Origin: JAAFIP01 sp031367325
GTDB taxonomy: Bacteria > Pseudomonadota > Gammaproteobacteria > Burkholderiales > Burkholderiaceae_C
Assembly (NCBI GenBank): GCA_031367325.1
Contig: JANLPQ010000015.1
Span: 1-64,000 of the forward strand
Length of the DNA: 64,000 nt
Direction: 5' to 3'
Positions 1 to 7,859 of this stretch are shown here, piece by piece (positions within the stretch are counted from its first letter, which is position 1; the number at the start of each line of letters is the position of its first letter). The notes beneath the pieces are model-generated. The model did no database searches. It worked only from the letters and a program-made list of their open reading frames with translations, and was not told where the DNA came from. Position numbers and translations under genes: made by a program.

Positions 1-123
1 CGGCGTTAACGTGGCCGCCGACTGCGCAATGCAGGTGTTTTGCTGCCCAAAAGCGCTGCCAACCCAAGTAAAAACTGCACAAGCAGCTAGCAAATTCATA
101 GTAACCGTACGGCGTGGTGACAT
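1..123 (-). CDS. N-terminus of a secreted protein (cut by window edge)
   Basis: Only the first 41 codons are inside the window; the gene runs off the left edge. On the minus strand an ATG at 123 is preceded by AAGGAG eight bases upstream. The peptide begins MSPRRTVTMNLLAACAVF and continues to a GSAFG-QQ stretch, a clear Sec signal peptide: arginines, a hydrophobic core and small residues before the likely cleavage site. A second in-frame ATG at 99 could also serve. Codons for the hydrophobic core coincide with a copy of the dispersed TAGCTGCTTGAGCAG repeat. The mature protein is not visible, so no function can be given. It diverges from tex across a ~155 bp gap that should hold both promoters. 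Confidence 0.7.
   Translation of the reverse strand, partial: MSPRRTVTMNLLAACAVFTWVGSAFGQQNTCIAQSAATLTP
59..89 (-). repeat. Dispersed repeat A, copy 1 (inside a signal-peptide coding sequence)
   Basis: Read on the minus strand this is TAGCTGCTTGTGCAG followed by TTTTTACTTGGGTT. It differs at about three of 31 positions from the intergenic copies. Here it is translated, in frame, as the core of a signal peptide. Confidence 0.6.
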
Positions 124-279
124 GGCGAGTCTCCTTAAAAAGTAAGCATTGGTCTGGTGTGGCTGCAGTTTCTTACCATATTTGCACTTTTCACTTTTAA
201 AACGCGTAGTGAGCTTATGGCACACTGCGGCGCAGTAAGCACAACCCGACTTTTCCCGACTTTTGAAGACAGTTTTTCT

Positions 280-2652
280 ATGCAAACCATCATTGCGCAA
301 ATCGCCGCCGAGATTAAAGTACAGCCCGCGCAGGTTAAAGCCGCTGTCGACCTGCTGGACGGCGGGGCCACCGTGCCATTTGTAGCCCGCTACCGCAAAG
401 AGGCCACCGGCGGGCTGGACGATATTCAACTGCGCGAGCTGGACTTTCGCCTTGGCTACTTGCGCGAGCTGGCCGACAGGCGTGCATCGGTGCTAGGCAG
501 TATCGAATCGCAAGGCAAGCTAACACCCGAGCTGCGCGCTGCCATCGACGCTGCACCCACCAAGCAAGAGCTGGAAGACCTGTACCTGCCCTACAAGCAA
601 AAGCGCCGTACCAAGGGCCAAATAGCGCGCGAGGCTGGCATAGAGCCGCTGGCGGACAAGCTGTTTGCAGATCCATCGTTAACACCTGCCGACGAAGCTG
701 CAGCCTTTGTCAAACCCGAAAAGCTAGAAGACGGTACCGATTTCACCACCGTGCAAGCCGTCCTTGACGGCGTGCGTGACATATTAAGCGAGCGCTGGGC
801 CGAAGACGCGCCGCTGGTGCAGGGCCTGCGCGAATGGCTGTGGGCCGAGGGATTGTTTAGCAGCAAACGCGTTGAGAGCAAAGACGAGAACAACGCCGAC
901 GTGGCCAAATTTAGAGATTATTTTGACTACGACGAACCGATATGCCGCGTGCCGTCGCACCGCGCTCTGGCGGTATTCAGGGGCCGTGCACTTGAGTTTT
1001 TAGAAGCCAAATTGGCCTTGCAGGCCGTAGAACCTGCTCAAGCAGCTATTAAATCTGTAGTAGTCACCCCTGCTGAGGCGCGCATTGCTATCCACCTAGG
1101 CTGGAGCCACAGCGCCCGCGCGGGCGACGACTTGATACGCAAATGCATTGCCTGGGCGTGGAAAGTCAAGCTCAGCCTGAGCCTAGAGCGCGACCTGTTT
1201 GCCCGCCTGCGTGAAGACGCTGAGAAAGTAGCTATCAAAGTGTTTGGCGACAACCTGCGCGACCTGCTGCTGGCCGCACCGGCAGGCAAAAACGTGGTGA
1301 TGGGCCTAGACCCTGGCATTCGCACCGGTGTAAAAGTGGCCGTGGTAGATGCCACAGGCAAGCTGCTAGACGTGGCTACCGTGTACCCGCACGAGCCGCG
1401 CAAAGACTGGGACGGCTCGCTGCATACCCTGCGCCTGTTGGCCGAAAAACACAGCGTGCAATTAATCGCCATAGGTAACGGCACCGCCAGCCGCGAGACG
1501 GATAAATTGGCAGGGGATTTGATTAAGCAGTTAGCTAAATCAGCACCCGACGGTGTAGTTCAAAAAGTAGTTGTCAGCGAAGCCGGCGCATCGGTGTACA
1601 GCGCCAGCGAATTTGCATCGCAAGAAATGCCTGATGTAGACGTCAGCCTGCGCGGCGCAGCCAGCATTGCCCGCCGCTTGCAGGACCCATTGGCCGAGTT
1701 GGTCAAAATCGATCCTAAATCCATTGGCGTAGGCCAGTACCAGCACGACGTGTCGCAGTCAGACCTAGCACGCAGCCTAGACGCGGTGGTAGAAGACTGC
1801 GTGAACTCTGTAGGCGTAGACCTGAACACCGCCAGCGCCCCACTGCTAGGCCGCGTGTCAGGCTTATCAGGTACGGTGGCTAAATCAGTGGTGCGCTGGC
1901 GCGAGCAGCACGGTGCGTTTAAAACCCGCCAACAGTTGCTAGAAGTTAGCGGCTTGGGTGCTAAAACTTTTGAGCAATGCGCAGGCTTTTTACGCATCAG
2001 CGGTGGCGACAACCCGCTAGACAGCACCGGCGTGCACCCCGAAACCTATCCAGTAATTGAAAAGCTGTTGGGCTTAGTGAACAAACCGATTGCCGAGGTG
2101 ATGGGCCGCAGTGATTTGCTGAAATCTATCAAGCCCGAGCAACTAGCCAGCGCGCAGTTTGGTGCCATCACCGCGCGCGACATTTTGGTAGAGCTAGAAA
2201 AACCCGGCCGCGACCCACGAGGCGACTTTGCAGTAGCCCGATTTAACGACGGCGTAGAAGACATCCGCGATTTAAAAGAAGGCATGATCTTAGAAGGCAC
2301 CGTCAGCAACGTAGCCGCATTCGGCGCGTTTGTAGACCTGGGCGTACACCAAGACGGCTTGGTGCACGTCAGCCAGCTAAGCCACAAGTTCACCACCGAC
2401 GCACGCGAGGTAGTCAAAACCGGCCAAATCGTCAAGGTGAAAGTAATGGAAGTAGACGTAGCCCGCAAACGCATCGCGCTGAGTATGAAGCTAGACGCTG
2501 CACCCCCGCGCAAAGATGGGCCACGTGATAACCGTTTTGAATCTGCCAAAGGGCAGGGCGCGGGGCGGGGTGGGTTTAGTATCTCAAAGAGTACCCCTCA
2601 AGAGACTGCTATGAGCGGCGCGTTTTCAAAACTTCAAGGTTTGCGCAAGTAA
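280..2652 (+). CDS. tex: Tex family S1 RNA-binding transcription accessory protein
   Basis: A 790-residue Tex protein, a cytoplasmic nucleic-acid-binding factor. An N-terminal helical/HTH region comes first. A YqgF-like RNase H fold follows (MGLDPGIRTGVKVAVVDATG), then two helix-hairpin-helix motifs (VGVDLNTASAPLL and SGLGAKTFEQCAGFLRI), and a C-terminal S1 domain (GMILEGTVSNVAAFGAFVDL to KRIALSMK). The start at 280 (MQTIIAQIAAEI) is preferred to an upstream TTG at 157, because the extra 41 residues do not resemble Tex. A low-complexity basic tail follows S1. Odd feature: codons at 1022-1054, before the RNase H fold, are a copy of the dispersed repeat A and encode QAVEPAQAAIK, apparently an in-frame insertion into a tolerant linker. 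Confidence 0.97.
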   Translation: MQTIIAQIAAEIKVQPAQVKAAVDLLDGGATVPFVARYRKEATGGLDDIQLRELDFRLGYLRELADRRASVLGSIESQGKLTPELRAAIDAAPTKQELEDLYLPYKQKRRTKGQIAREAGIEPLADKLFADPSLTPADEAAAFVKPEKLEDGTDFTTVQAVLDGVRDILSERWAEDAPLVQGLREWLWAEGLFSSKRVESKDENNADVAKFRDYFDYDEPICRVPSHRALAVFRGRALEFLEAKLALQAVEPAQAAIKSVVVTPAEARIAIHLGWSHSARAGDDLIRKCIAWAWKVKLSLSLERDLFARLREDAEKVAIKVFGDNLRDLLLAAPAGKNVVMGLDPGIRTGVKVAVVDATGKLLDVATVYPHEPRKDWDGSLHTLRLLAEKHSVQLIAIGNGTASRETDKLAGDLIKQLAKSAPDGVVQKVVVSEAGASVYSASEFASQEMPDVDVSLRGAASIARRLQDPLAELVKIDPKSIGVGQYQHDVSQSDLARSLDAVVEDCVNSVGVDLNTASAPLLGRVSGLSGTVAKSVVRWREQHGAFKTRQQLLEVSGLGAKTFEQCAGFLRISGGDNPLDSTGVHPETYPVIEKLLGLVNKPIAEVMGRSDLLKSIKPEQLASAQFGAITARDILVELEKPGRDPRGDFAVARFNDGVEDIRDLKEGMILEGTVSNVAAFGAFVDLGVHQDGLVHVSQLSHKFTTDAREVVKTGQIVKVKVMEVDVARKRIALSMKLDAAPPRKDGPRDNRFESAKGQGAGRGGFSISKSTPQETAMSGAFSKLQGLRK
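1022..1054 (+). repeat. Dispersed repeat A, copy 2 (inside tex)
   Basis: The 31 bases beginning GCCGTAGAACCTGCTCAAGC and ending AGCTATTAAAT are identical to the start of the intergenic copy at 26641. The copy sits wholly inside the tex reading frame and keeps it open. Confidence 0.85.
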
Positions 2653-2691
2653 GTTGTCTATCTAATTAACCATTAAGGAAAGCACGTAAAC

Positions 2692-3477
2692 ATGTCTTCA
2701 TATGCAGACCGCTTGCGATACTCCGCAATCTTAATTGCGATGTGGTTAACGGTTTTTGCACCTTTAATAGCGGCGCAAACTGTGCCACCAAACATTCAGT
2801 CAGCTTGGCCTTCGCATAATCGTCCATGGTCTGATGACGAATATCAAGATTTTTATCAAAAAATAGCTACGGGTAACATTTTTGAGTTACCACGCTTGGC
2901 CGGACTTGAAACAGCCCAAACGTTCAAACGCCTAGTTAATCCAGAAAATTTTTATTTCACGTCTGATAAAGCGTTACCTATTGGGCAACGTTTGAGCAAA
3001 GCATCAAAAAGTTTTGAGGCTTTGAACCAAGTTTTAAAACTATATATTGCAGCCTATGCCAAAAACACTCAATATAGTACTGAGTTGATACGCATACAGG
3101 GTTTTGCAATTCTTGTCATGGAGAAGCAACTTGCTTTACTTGACGAGCTCATACCAAAGCTGGACGTTAACGATCCAACGTATGCCATCAGAATTTTAGG
3201 GGTAGCCCAGACAAGACTGGGCGCCATTCAGATGGTTGTAGGGGCTATAACTAGTCTTGGAGAGCGAGATACCTACTCTGCTGAAGATAGGCTGCATTTA
3301 AGTAAGCTCACTGTCGAATCATTTCCTGCATTGACCAAAACCACTGATCCTGATGTACGCAATGCCCTGAATATACATATACGTCGAACCATGGATACTG
3401 AAATTCATTCCGAGATAAAAGCGTTGTTGGCTAAGTTGCAAACCACAAATACACAATTAATACTTAACCAACAGTAA
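2692..3477 (+). CDS. Secreted hypothetical protein
   Basis: A 261-residue protein that I do not recognise. It starts 39 bases after tex with AAGGAA upstream of the ATG. The first ~28 residues form a signal peptide (RLRYSAILIAMWLTVFAPLIAAQ), so export to the periplasm is likely. The mature part is rich in helix formers (KASKSFEALNQVLKLYIAAY, LAKLQTTNTQLI) with no metal-binding or catalytic motif visible. The DNA is visibly more AT-rich than tex, which may point to later acquisition. It may share the tex transcript, but nothing links the two functionally. Confidence 0.75.
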   Translation: MSSYADRLRYSAILIAMWLTVFAPLIAAQTVPPNIQSAWPSHNRPWSDDEYQDFYQKIATGNIFELPRLAGLETAQTFKRLVNPENFYFTSDKALPIGQRLSKASKSFEALNQVLKLYIAAYAKNTQYSTELIRIQGFAILVMEKQLALLDELIPKLDVNDPTYAIRILGVAQTRLGAIQMVVGAITSLGERDTYSAEDRLHLSKLTVESFPALTKTTDPDVRNALNIHIRRTMDTEIHSEIKALLAKLQTTNTQLILNQQ

Positions 3478-3502
3478 GTGTAATTAAAGATACTTGCGTT
3501 GG

Positions 3503-3775
3503 TCAGGTTTCCAGCCGTCCACTGCCCACCGCCTCGCGCAGAAGTGCATTTACCCGCGTCTGCCAACCCTTACCTGTACCTCGTAGTGCTGCCAACACAT
3601 CCGGGTCAAGCCGCAATTTAACTGGTGATTTAGTGATTGCAGCCACACTGCCCACGGGCCTGCCACGGCGGGCGGTAATTTGCTCTGGGGTGTGCACTTG
3701 GGCTGCTTCGCCACGATTCATTTGGCGAATCGACTCCAGCACATCGGCTGCGAATTTTTCGGTTTCTTTATCCAT
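3503..3775 (-). CDS. BrnA-like antitoxin
   Basis: A 90-residue protein resembling BrnA-type or ribbon-helix-helix antitoxins. The C-terminal half carries the conserved stretch KSPVKLRLDPDVLAALRGTG followed by KGWQTRVNALLREAV, a DNA-binding RHH-like segment. The N-terminal half (KFAADVLESIRQMNRGEA) probably contacts the toxin. The start at 3775 has AAGGAG upstream, inside the toxin gene, and the frames overlap by eight bases, indicating translational coupling. A longer frame reaching 3826 exists but overlaps the toxin more. Expected role: neutralise the partner toxin and repress the operon. Confidence 0.8.
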   Translation of the reverse strand: MDKETEKFAADVLESIRQMNRGEAAQVHTPEQITARRGRPVGSVAAITKSPVKLRLDPDVLAALRGTGKGWQTRVNALLREAVGSGRLET

Positions 3776-4070
3776 GGTCAAACTCCTTTTTCCATTGCAG
3801 TAAAACCTCGGTGGGTAAGTTGTCAAACTTAGCTTTGGCGTACACCACGATCAATACAATCTCGCTTTGCGCCGTGCGGTTGAAATAAATTACCTGCACG
3901 CCGCCACGTTTGCCCATACCTGCGCGCGTCCAGCGTACTTTGCGCAAACCGCCTGCGCCGGGTATCACATCACCACAATCGGGGTTGCAGGCTATCCAGT
4001 CAATAAAGTTTTCACCCTCTGGCTGGCTCCGCGCTTGAGACGCGTAGCTTTGAAATATGGGTGTTTCCAT
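3768..4070 (-). CDS. RelE/HigB-like toxin
   Basis: A ~100-residue RelE-superfamily toxin, first gene of a toxin-then-antitoxin pair (the HigBA-like order). Diagnostic features are the segment DVIPGAGGLRKVRWTRAG, then GKRGGVQVIYFN, and a C-terminal EIVLIVVYAKAKFDNL strand-helix. In this family the toxin acts as a ribosome-dependent mRNA interferase; that activity is inferred. Start codons at 4070, 4082 and 4100 are all possible; 4070 gives the usual length, 4082 has a GGGA-like Shine-Dalgarno. The antitoxin begins eight bases before this gene ends. Confidence 0.8.
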   Translation of the reverse strand: METPIFQSYASQARSQPEGENFIDWIACNPDCGDVIPGAGGLRKVRWTRAGMGKRGGVQVIYFNRTAQSEIVLIVVYAKAKFDNLPTEVLLQWKKEFDHG

Positions 4071-4088
4071 AACAGTAAGCATTTTAAT

Positions 4089-4128
4089 TGTACATCCCAT
4101 TAATTAAATTAATATGTAATTATGTACA
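4089..4128. promoter_or_regulatory. Inverted repeat upstream of toxin-antitoxin operon
   Basis: TGTACAT at 4089-4095 and ATGTACA at 4122-4128 form an inverted repeat around an AT-rich core, just upstream of the toxin start. The position suits an operator for autoregulation by the antitoxin; this is inference. Confidence 0.4.
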
Positions 4129-4130
4129 GC

Positions 4131-4476
4131 ATATTCTAGGCATAACTGCGGCGGTTAAGCTGTTACGCGCTTGGTAAAGTAAAGCCAGCTTTAATGGGAA
4201 TGCTTAGCGTGTTTGAGCATCGCTGATAAAAATCTGTGGTTTGGCTGGTCTAGATGGTGCTTTTAAAGCGGCGTCTTGCGAAGGGCGGGGTGGTAAGCCT
4301 GTCCGTCATAGTTACTCATCTAAATTTTATGTGGTGAAGATAAAGACCGCTAATACTATAAAAATAATAGCTGCTTGAGCAGTAAATACTTGGTCTACAG
4401 CCTGTTTTATTACTTAAATCATCAAACAGAGGTAGTTAATGCACATGTACGCTCTGCTGCGCTAGCGCACCTGTAC
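4131..4476. other. Intergenic region containing repeat A copy 3
   Basis: There is no convincing gene in these ~345 bases. They hold one copy of repeat A (4368-4402). Near 4458 there is GCTAGCGCAC, similar to the 3' half of the stress-island motif. The rest shows no open frame with a plausible start. Confidence 0.6.
4368..4402 (+). repeat. Dispersed repeat A, copy 3
   Basis: TAGCTGCTTGAGCAG followed by TAAATACTTGGTCTACAGCC. The first 15 bases match the family core and the second half is diverged. Confidence 0.75.
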
Positions 4477-5721
4477 TCAAGGGGCCGCAATAATTTGCAC
4501 CGTGCTGCGCAACGCTGATTCATAAATTTGATCTGCCGAGACGCGCTGTTTTTGCGTACTGGCGAGAGTACCCAGGGCTTGGCCTAGGCGCTGGTGCAAC
4601 GCTGAAGTCAGCACCAGTTGATCCTCATTAACTGGCTTATCCAGTTTACCCAGCTTACGTGGCTTGACCATTGAATTTATAGCAATACCAATCAACCGCC
4701 CACCATCATCAAACACCGGGCCACCGCGCGGGCCTGTGCTAAGTGCAATACCCAAAGGTCGCTCAGCCGAATTAGCCTGTGGGTTGCCCAAAAAACCCAT
4801 GTGCAGCACAGGCCACTGGGCGTGGGCTGGTGTGCTGGGTTTGTACTCTAAAGCGAAAGCGGGGCTGCCTGGAAAAGCATCGCGGGGCGCTAGCATCAGG
4901 GCATTTGGCTCGGCCAGCTTATTGCGCAGGGTAAGCACTGTCATGGTGGGATCGCTACGCTTCGGGTCACGTTGCGCTGTCGCTAGTTGCCCTAAACCGT
5001 TGCGCACCCACACTTGGGTACGTTTGGCGAGCACTGCGGTGGGCACTAAAACCAGTTTTCCGCTGTCAATCACTAGGCCTGATGCTATAACGCTGGCCTG
5101 CTTGGGTAAGCCCGCCAGCGGCCCCTGGGGTGCCATGCGCGCAGGGGTGTTTAATAAATCGCCTGTGGCAATAGGTGCGTTAGTTTGCAGTTGCCTTTGC
5201 ACCTCTAACAGCAAGTGGTGCTTGGGCACTCGGGCCGCATTGTCAGCCAGCAGCTTTTGGGCAATTACTGGCTGTCCGCCCATGTGCAGTAGCCAAGCGT
5301 ACAGGGCGCTGCCTCTGACATCGTCGGGGTGCGAGCCTGCGGTGTGCGCTGCAAAGGCCAGTGCGCGGCGGTACTGGCCTATCTGCATGTAGGTGCGCAC
5401 GAGGCCCATTTCGGTGTCTGCTGCGTGCAGCACACTAGCGGCATTGTCAAACGCTGTTTGTGCAGCGTCTGTGTCGTTGCGCACCAGTGCCGCTTCGCCG
5501 CGCGCTAGCAGCACTGCGCGCTCTTGCGGTGCAGCACCACTGGGGGCGGCTAATGCTCGAGCGCGCGATTGCTCCATCACACCCCTTAGCTTTTGGCTAC
5601 TGGCAGATTCAGTGTCTGCCGCGTTTGCACAAGCATGTGCAAGAGACGCAAAGCAAATTAAAACCGCCACCGTCCAAGACCCATAAGGCCCAGCGTGGCA
5701 GCTTGGCAGCGTCAAGCGCAT
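4477..5721 (-). CDS. TPR protein with degenerate trypsin-like (DegP-fold) domain
   Basis: A 414-residue exported protein. A signal peptide (WTVAVLICFASLAHACANAA) is followed by a TPR-like helical region (~res 65-190: AQTAFDNAASVL, YMQIGQYRRALAFAA, YAWLLHMGGQPVIAQKLL). The C-terminal ~200 residues resemble a chymotrypsin-like fold: TGPRGGPVFDDGGRLIGIAI corresponds to the GNSGGP...G.VIGI motif of DegP-type proteases. The catalytic serine position is arginine, and no clear His/Asp partners are visible, so it is probably a non-catalytic pseudo-protease. Its ATG overlaps the stop of the upstream 5'-nucleotidase gene (TAATG), so the two are translationally coupled and likely work together in the periplasm. 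Confidence 0.75.
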   Translation of the reverse strand: MRLTLPSCHAGPYGSWTVAVLICFASLAHACANAADTESASSQKLRGVMEQSRARALAAPSGAAPQERAVLLARGEAALVRNDTDAAQTAFDNAASVLHAADTEMGLVRTYMQIGQYRRALAFAAHTAGSHPDDVRGSALYAWLLHMGGQPVIAQKLLADNAARVPKHHLLLEVQRQLQTNAPIATGDLLNTPARMAPQGPLAGLPKQASVIASGLVIDSGKLVLVPTAVLAKRTQVWVRNGLGQLATAQRDPKRSDPTMTVLTLRNKLAEPNALMLAPRDAFPGSPAFALEYKPSTPAHAQWPVLHMGFLGNPQANSAERPLGIALSTGPRGGPVFDDGGRLIGIAINSMVKPRKLGKLDKPVNEDQLVLTSALHQRLGQALGTLASTQKQRVSADQIYESALRSTVQIIAAP

Positions 5722-7613
5722 TAGTTAATAACAGGTCCGCCCGGGCAAGCCGTGCTAGCGCCCGCTCGGTTAATGCGCGGGGTGCCAGCATCTAGTGGGT
5801 TGCTGTTAGGCTGGAAGGGTGGCTTAGGCGCTTTAAAGCCTGCTAAATAGGCGGTAAGGGCATCAACGTCTTGTGCACCACCTAAGCGGTTAGTACCTTT
5901 TTTCAGTGTCGTGTAGCCGTCGCCACCGTCAGCCATAAAGTTATTGACGGTGATGCGGTAAGTTTTGGTGGGGTTTTGCACTACACCTGCACTGGTGACC
6001 AAGGTTTCAGTAACGACTGCGGTAGAAGTACCAGAGCTGATGGTAACGCCGCTAATGCGTGCACCGCAGGCTTTAGACCCGTCCCATGTGTACTTAAACC
6101 CGGCAGACGGAATAGCTATGCGGGTGAGGCCTACCGCTTGGCCTAGGCAGCCAGCAAATTGTTCTTCTAAGAAATCTTTGATGTCTTGGGTGTTGAGCGT
6201 AAGGGTGACCAAGCTGTTGCCAAAGGGTTGTACTGTAAATGCTTCTTTGTAGGTAACGTTGCCGTCGCCTTCACCTGCTGCGCTAGAGGCAAACAAAAAG
6301 CCAGGGTCGCGCACACCGCCGCCATTTTGAAAGGCGGCTACTGCACCTCCAAAATTCGCGGGCTGGGTGGCAGCTAGTTGTGCATCGGCAATCAAGTTGC
6401 CTGCGGGGCGGTTGCAAGCAGCATCGGCGGTGCCGTTTTTAAGATCGGCACTGACAGCGCCTAGCACTACGTTGCCAGTCGGTGCAACTAGCGTGTTGTA
6501 ACCTGCGACTATATTAGTCAAAGTTGTGTTGGCTAGTATGCTGGGGTTGTTGCGTACTACCAAGCGGTTGGTGGCTACCGCGGTGGTGACGTCTTTAGTA
6601 GCTGGATCGATGGTCAAGTCCATGTCGGTGAGGATGCGGCCTTGGGTGTTGGCACTGGTCACCAGTACATTACGGCCTGCGGCGTTGGGCAGCTTACAGT
6701 TGTACGCTTGGTGCGTGTGACCGCTGATTACAGCGTCCACGGCGTTGTCTAGCTGCTTGACAATACCCGCTATGGCAGACCCTGCCAAATCACCAACACA
6801 TCCATTGATATCGCCTGCGGTGCCGGTTTGCCCTCCACCCTGATGCACCAACACGACAATTGACTCGATACCTTGCGCACGCAGCTCAGGAATCAGCGCA
6901 TTGACAGTATCGGCCTCGGCTTTGAACTCTAAGCCTGCTACACCGGTGGGCGTGACGATAGTGGGCGTGTCTTTCAGAGTCATGCCGATAAATGCAACTT
7001 TCACGTTGTTAAAGATTTTGATGCCATAGGCGGGCAGCAAAGGTTTGCCAGTGGATGTTTGCACCACGTTGGCTGATAGCCATTTGAATTTTGCACCCTC
7101 AAACGGCACAGGAGTACCTACGCTGGCGCCCTTGCAACTGTTAGGCTCCTGCACACCTGCGGTAATTTTGCAGCCACCGTTTTGCAAGCGTAGTAGCTCT
7201 GCGCTGCCTTTGTCAAACTCGTGGTTGCCCACCGCGTTGAATTCCAGGCCAATACGGTTGAGGGTTTCAATCGCAGGTTCGTCAAAAAACAATGACGATA
7301 CCAGCGGGCTAGCACCGATAAAGTCACCAGCACCTACCACTACGTTCAAAGGGTTCTTGCTTTTCAAATCAGCTACATGGGCTGCCAAAAAATCAGCACC
7401 ACCTACAGGTGGACGGTCTGCCGCCAATACTGCTGTGCTGGTGCCAAAGGTACCCGGTGACTCAAGGTTTCCGTGGTAGTCGTTAAAGCCAATCACCTTG
7501 ACAGTGAATGGTGCGTTGGATACGGGTGGCGTAGGTGTTGACGCATCGTTTGAGCCAGAGCATGCGTACAAAGTGGCTAGCGACAAGGCTAGGGCGCAGA
7601 GCTTGAATTTCAT
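5721..7613 (-). CDS. 5'-nucleotidase / metallophosphatase lipoprotein (UshA/YfkN family)
   Basis: A 630-residue calcineurin-like phosphoesterase with a 5'-nucleotidase C-terminal domain. The start at 7613 gives a lipoprotein signal with lipobox LYAC near residue 18. Metal-site motifs appear in order: FNDYHGN, VGAGDFIGASP, GNHEFD, LVHQGGG and SGHTHQAYNC. The C-terminal substrate domain shows NLIADAQL, FQNGGGVRDP, FTVQPFGNSLVTL and NFMADGGDGY. It should hydrolyse extracytoplasmic nucleotides for phosphate or nucleoside salvage. A frame extending to 7703 exists, but the added residues do not look like a signal peptide. It is the first gene of a two-gene unit with the TPR/pseudo-protease. Confidence 0.93.
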   Translation of the reverse strand: MKFKLCALALSLATLYACSGSNDASTPTPPVSNAPFTVKVIGFNDYHGNLESPGTFGTSTAVLAADRPPVGGADFLAAHVADLKSKNPLNVVVGAGDFIGASPLVSSLFFDEPAIETLNRIGLEFNAVGNHEFDKGSAELLRLQNGGCKITAGVQEPNSCKGASVGTPVPFEGAKFKWLSANVVQTSTGKPLLPAYGIKIFNNVKVAFIGMTLKDTPTIVTPTGVAGLEFKAEADTVNALIPELRAQGIESIVVLVHQGGGQTGTAGDINGCVGDLAGSAIAGIVKQLDNAVDAVISGHTHQAYNCKLPNAAGRNVLVTSANTQGRILTDMDLTIDPATKDVTTAVATNRLVVRNNPSILANTTLTNIVAGYNTLVAPTGNVVLGAVSADLKNGTADAACNRPAGNLIADAQLAATQPANFGGAVAAFQNGGGVRDPGFLFASSAAGEGDGNVTYKEAFTVQPFGNSLVTLTLNTQDIKDFLEEQFAGCLGQAVGLTRIAIPSAGFKYTWDGSKACGARISGVTISSGTSTAVVTETLVTSAGVVQNPTKTYRITVNNFMADGGDGYTTLKKGTNRLGGAQDVDALTAYLAGFKAPKPPFQPNSNPLDAGTPRINRAGASTACPGGPVIN

Positions 7614-7800
7614 GTGAAGCTGTCCTGATATGTATGTTGAAACGAAATATTTACAACGTAAGCGTAGACTAGGCCAATGACAAAAGCGTGACAAACTATG
7701 CATTGCAATATGACGGGTGATTTTTTGTCACTGCATAAGATTACCGGCCAAATGGATGTAACGGACATAACTTGCAACAAGCAAATTACTATCTATTTAA

Positions 7801-7859
7801 TAGCTGCTTGAGCAGGATTTACCTGGGTTACCATGCCAAAAGGCTTATAAAATAGCCTT
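7801..7859 (+). repeat. Dispersed repeat A, copy 4 (abuts a start codon)
   Basis: TAGCTGCTTGAGCAGGATTT, then ACCTGGGTTACC, then an AAGGCT...AGCCTT inverted repeat (7840-7859). It ends immediately before the ATG of the patatin-like gene at 7860. Confidence 0.85.

Noticed and set aside
157..279. Upstream extension of tex to a TTG at 157
   Set aside because: The added residues do not resemble Tex, and the ATG at 280 begins the conserved domain.
1038..1484. 148-codon antisense frame in tex
   Set aside because: Ser/Arg-rich shadow of the tex coding sequence.
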